In this document: positions 18,590-19,382 of the stretch, piece after piece | Layout of the letters: each line of letters opens with the position of its first letter | Position numbering within the stretch: the first letter of the stretch is position 1 | NCBI GenBank assembly: GCA_035693165.1 | Contig: DASSGZ010000310.1 | Coordinates: forward strand, 1-19,382 | Length of the DNA stretch: 19,382 nucleotides | Source of the DNA: JAICKM01 sp035693165 | Lineage (GTDB): Bacteria; Chloroflexota; Chloroflexia; QHBQ01; JAICKM01 | Reading direction: 5' to 3' | Notes under the pieces: generated by a model | Database searches by the model: none | Told to the model about the DNA's origin: nothing | The model's input: only the letters and a program-made list of their open reading frames with translations | Program-made: the position numbers and the translations under genes

Positions 18590-18832
18590 TTACAGCGAGG
18601 CGTTCAACGCCTGCAGCTCGGCAATCTCGGCGGCATACAGCGCCTCGATCTCGCGTTCGCGGATGACCGTCAGCAGCCGGGCCATATCGCGGCGCACGAT
18701 CTTGATGCGCTGATGGTTCTTCAGCTTGCGCGTGGCGATCTGGAAGCGCAGGTTAAACATCTCCTGGCGATATTCATCCAGGTGTCGCTGGATGTCCGCC
18801 TCGCTCATATCGCGGATTTCACTCGCCTGCAT
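18590..18832 (-). CDS. rpmC: 50S ribosomal protein L29
   Basis: 80 residues. L29 is a two-helix protein beside the exit tunnel, contacting trigger factor and SRP. The pattern DIQRHLDEYRQEMFNLRFQIATRKLKNHQRIKIVRRDMARLLTVIRERE is typical; the last 15 residues (AAEIAELQALNASL) extend the second helix. The ATG overlaps the last 14 bases of rplP, and GAGGAG lies seven bases upstream inside rplP, so the two are translationally coupled. Confidence 0.97.
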   Translation of the reverse strand: MQASEIRDMSEADIQRHLDEYRQEMFNLRFQIATRKLKNHQRIKIVRRDMARLLTVIREREIEALYAAEIAELQALNASL

Positions 18833-19286
18833 CGCTCGTCTCCTCGTCCGTCTCCTCGTGCGTCACGGTGCCCTCGGCGATCCGCGTCACGAAACGGGTC
18901 TTGATCGGCAGCTTGTGCCCGGCGAGGCGCATGGCCTCGGCGGCGACATCTTCGCGCACGCCGCCCAGTTCAAACAAGATGCGCCCAGGCCGGATCACGG
19001 CCACCCAGTGATCGGGGGCGCCTTTGCCGGAGCCCATACGGGTCTCGGCGGGGCGCTGGGTCATCGACTTGTCCGGGAAGATGCGGATCCAGACCTTGCC
19101 GCCACGCTTCACATAGTGCGTGATGGCGCGGCGGGCCGACTCAATCTGGCGGCTGTCGATCCAGGCGGCTTCAAGCGCCTGGAGGCCATACTCGCCAAAG
19201 GCAACGGTATTGCCGCGCTGGGCCTTACCGGCGCCGGTGGTGCCACGATGCACCTTGCGGTGCTTCATACGCTTGGGCATTAACAT
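18819..19286 (-). CDS. rplP: 50S ribosomal protein L16
   Basis: 155 residues, about 15 longer than usual. L16 binds near the A site and helps organise the peptidyl transferase region. Segments: MLMPKRMKHRKVHRGTTGAGKAQRGNTVAFGEYGLQALE, ITHYVKRGGKVWIRIFPDKSMTQRPAETRMGSGKGAPDHWVAVIRPGRILFELGGV, and AMRLAGHKLPIKTRFV. The last ~18 residues are an acidic tail (EGTVTHEETDEETSDAGE). GGAGGAG of the rpsC end serves as the ribosome site, three bases separating the two genes. The stop lies within rpmC. Confidence 0.98.
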   Translation of the reverse strand: MLMPKRMKHRKVHRGTTGAGKAQRGNTVAFGEYGLQALEAAWIDSRQIESARRAITHYVKRGGKVWIRIFPDKSMTQRPAETRMGSGKGAPDHWVAVIRPGRILFELGGVREDVAAEAMRLAGHKLPIKTRFVTRIAEGTVTHEETDEETSDAGE

Positions 19287-19289
19287 CGG

Positions 19290-19382
19290 TTAGCTCTCCT
19301 CCCCCGGCTGCGCGGCCTCATCGGCACTCGGGGTGCCGGCTTCGCTGGCAGCGGAGTTTTCGGTGGATGCTTCGAGGCTCCC
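19290..19382 (-). CDS. rpsC: 30S ribosomal protein S3, C-terminal tail only (5' part outside window)
   Basis: Only the last 30 codons are in the window, open to the right edge and ending in TAA three bases before rplP. The residues (SLEASTENSAASEAGTP ... AAQPGEES) are disordered and acidic, so sequence alone does not identify the family. The call rests on position: rpsC precedes rplP in nearly all bacterial S10 operons, and long variable C-terminal tails are common in S3. Confidence 0.7.
   Translation of the reverse strand, partial: GSLEASTENSAASEAGTPSADEAAQPGEES

Noticed and set aside
1..19382. tRNA or rRNA genes
   Set aside because: No stretch with a recognisable tRNA TTCRANNY arm plus acceptor pairing or rRNA core was seen on either strand by eye; a tRNAscan-SE run would settle it.

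Overview
This is a GC-rich bacterial window dominated by the S10-spc-alpha ribosomal protein supercluster. Essentially every gene lies on the minus strand, so transcription runs from high to low coordinates. Gene order (rpsC-rplP-rpmC-rpsQ-rplN-rplX-rplE-rpsZ-rpsH-rplF-rplR-rpsE-rpmD-rplO-secY-adk-map-infA-rpmJ-rpsM-rpsK-rpsD-rpoA-rplQ-truA-rplM-rpsI), zinc-ribbon versions of S14, S4, L36, L24 and adenylate kinase, and palindromic intergenic repeats of the GGGGCC...GGCCCC type point to a member of the Chloroflexota or a similar high-GC lineage. The lineage is an inference from gene order and style; no rRNA or marker tree could be run.

Layout, in transcription order. 19382-17286: rpsC tail (cut by the window edge), rplP, rpmC, rpsQ, rplN, rplX. 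An internal sigma70-type promoter sits before rplX. 17285-12016: after an unusually long structured 157-nt gap come rplE, rpsZ, rpsH, rplF, rplR, rpsE, rpmD, rplO and secY, closed by a strong hairpin terminator. 11737-10039: adk and map, separated by 241 nt of dispersed repeats. 9774-4371: infA, with its own near-consensus promoter, then rpmJ, rpsM, rpsK, rpsD, rpoA, rplQ, truA, rplM and rpsI. 4370-3955: gene-free, with a cluster of repeats, a perfect 18-bp inverted repeat and a promoter. 3954-1: a 764-residue helicase-associated-domain protein without a helicase motor, ruvA, and the 5' part of a PLP-dependent threonine/serine dehydratase cut by the left edge.

The core genes make the ribosome, RNA polymerase alpha, the SecY translocon, initiation factor 1, methionine aminopeptidase and tRNA pseudouridine synthase, the usual growth-linked set. 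Several starts in the longest open frames are too far upstream; Shine-Dalgarno positions gave better starts for rplE, rplO, adk, map, infA and rpoA.

No wholly new system is evident. The points most worth following are a roughly 100-residue RGG-rich tail on ribosomal protein S5, disordered tails on S3, L16, S17 and RpoA, two nearly identical extended -10 promoters inside the supercluster, mutually exclusive RNA stems in the rplX-rplE gap, a 55-nt near-palindrome between rpmD and rplO, and a five-copy, same-orientation palindromic repeat family.
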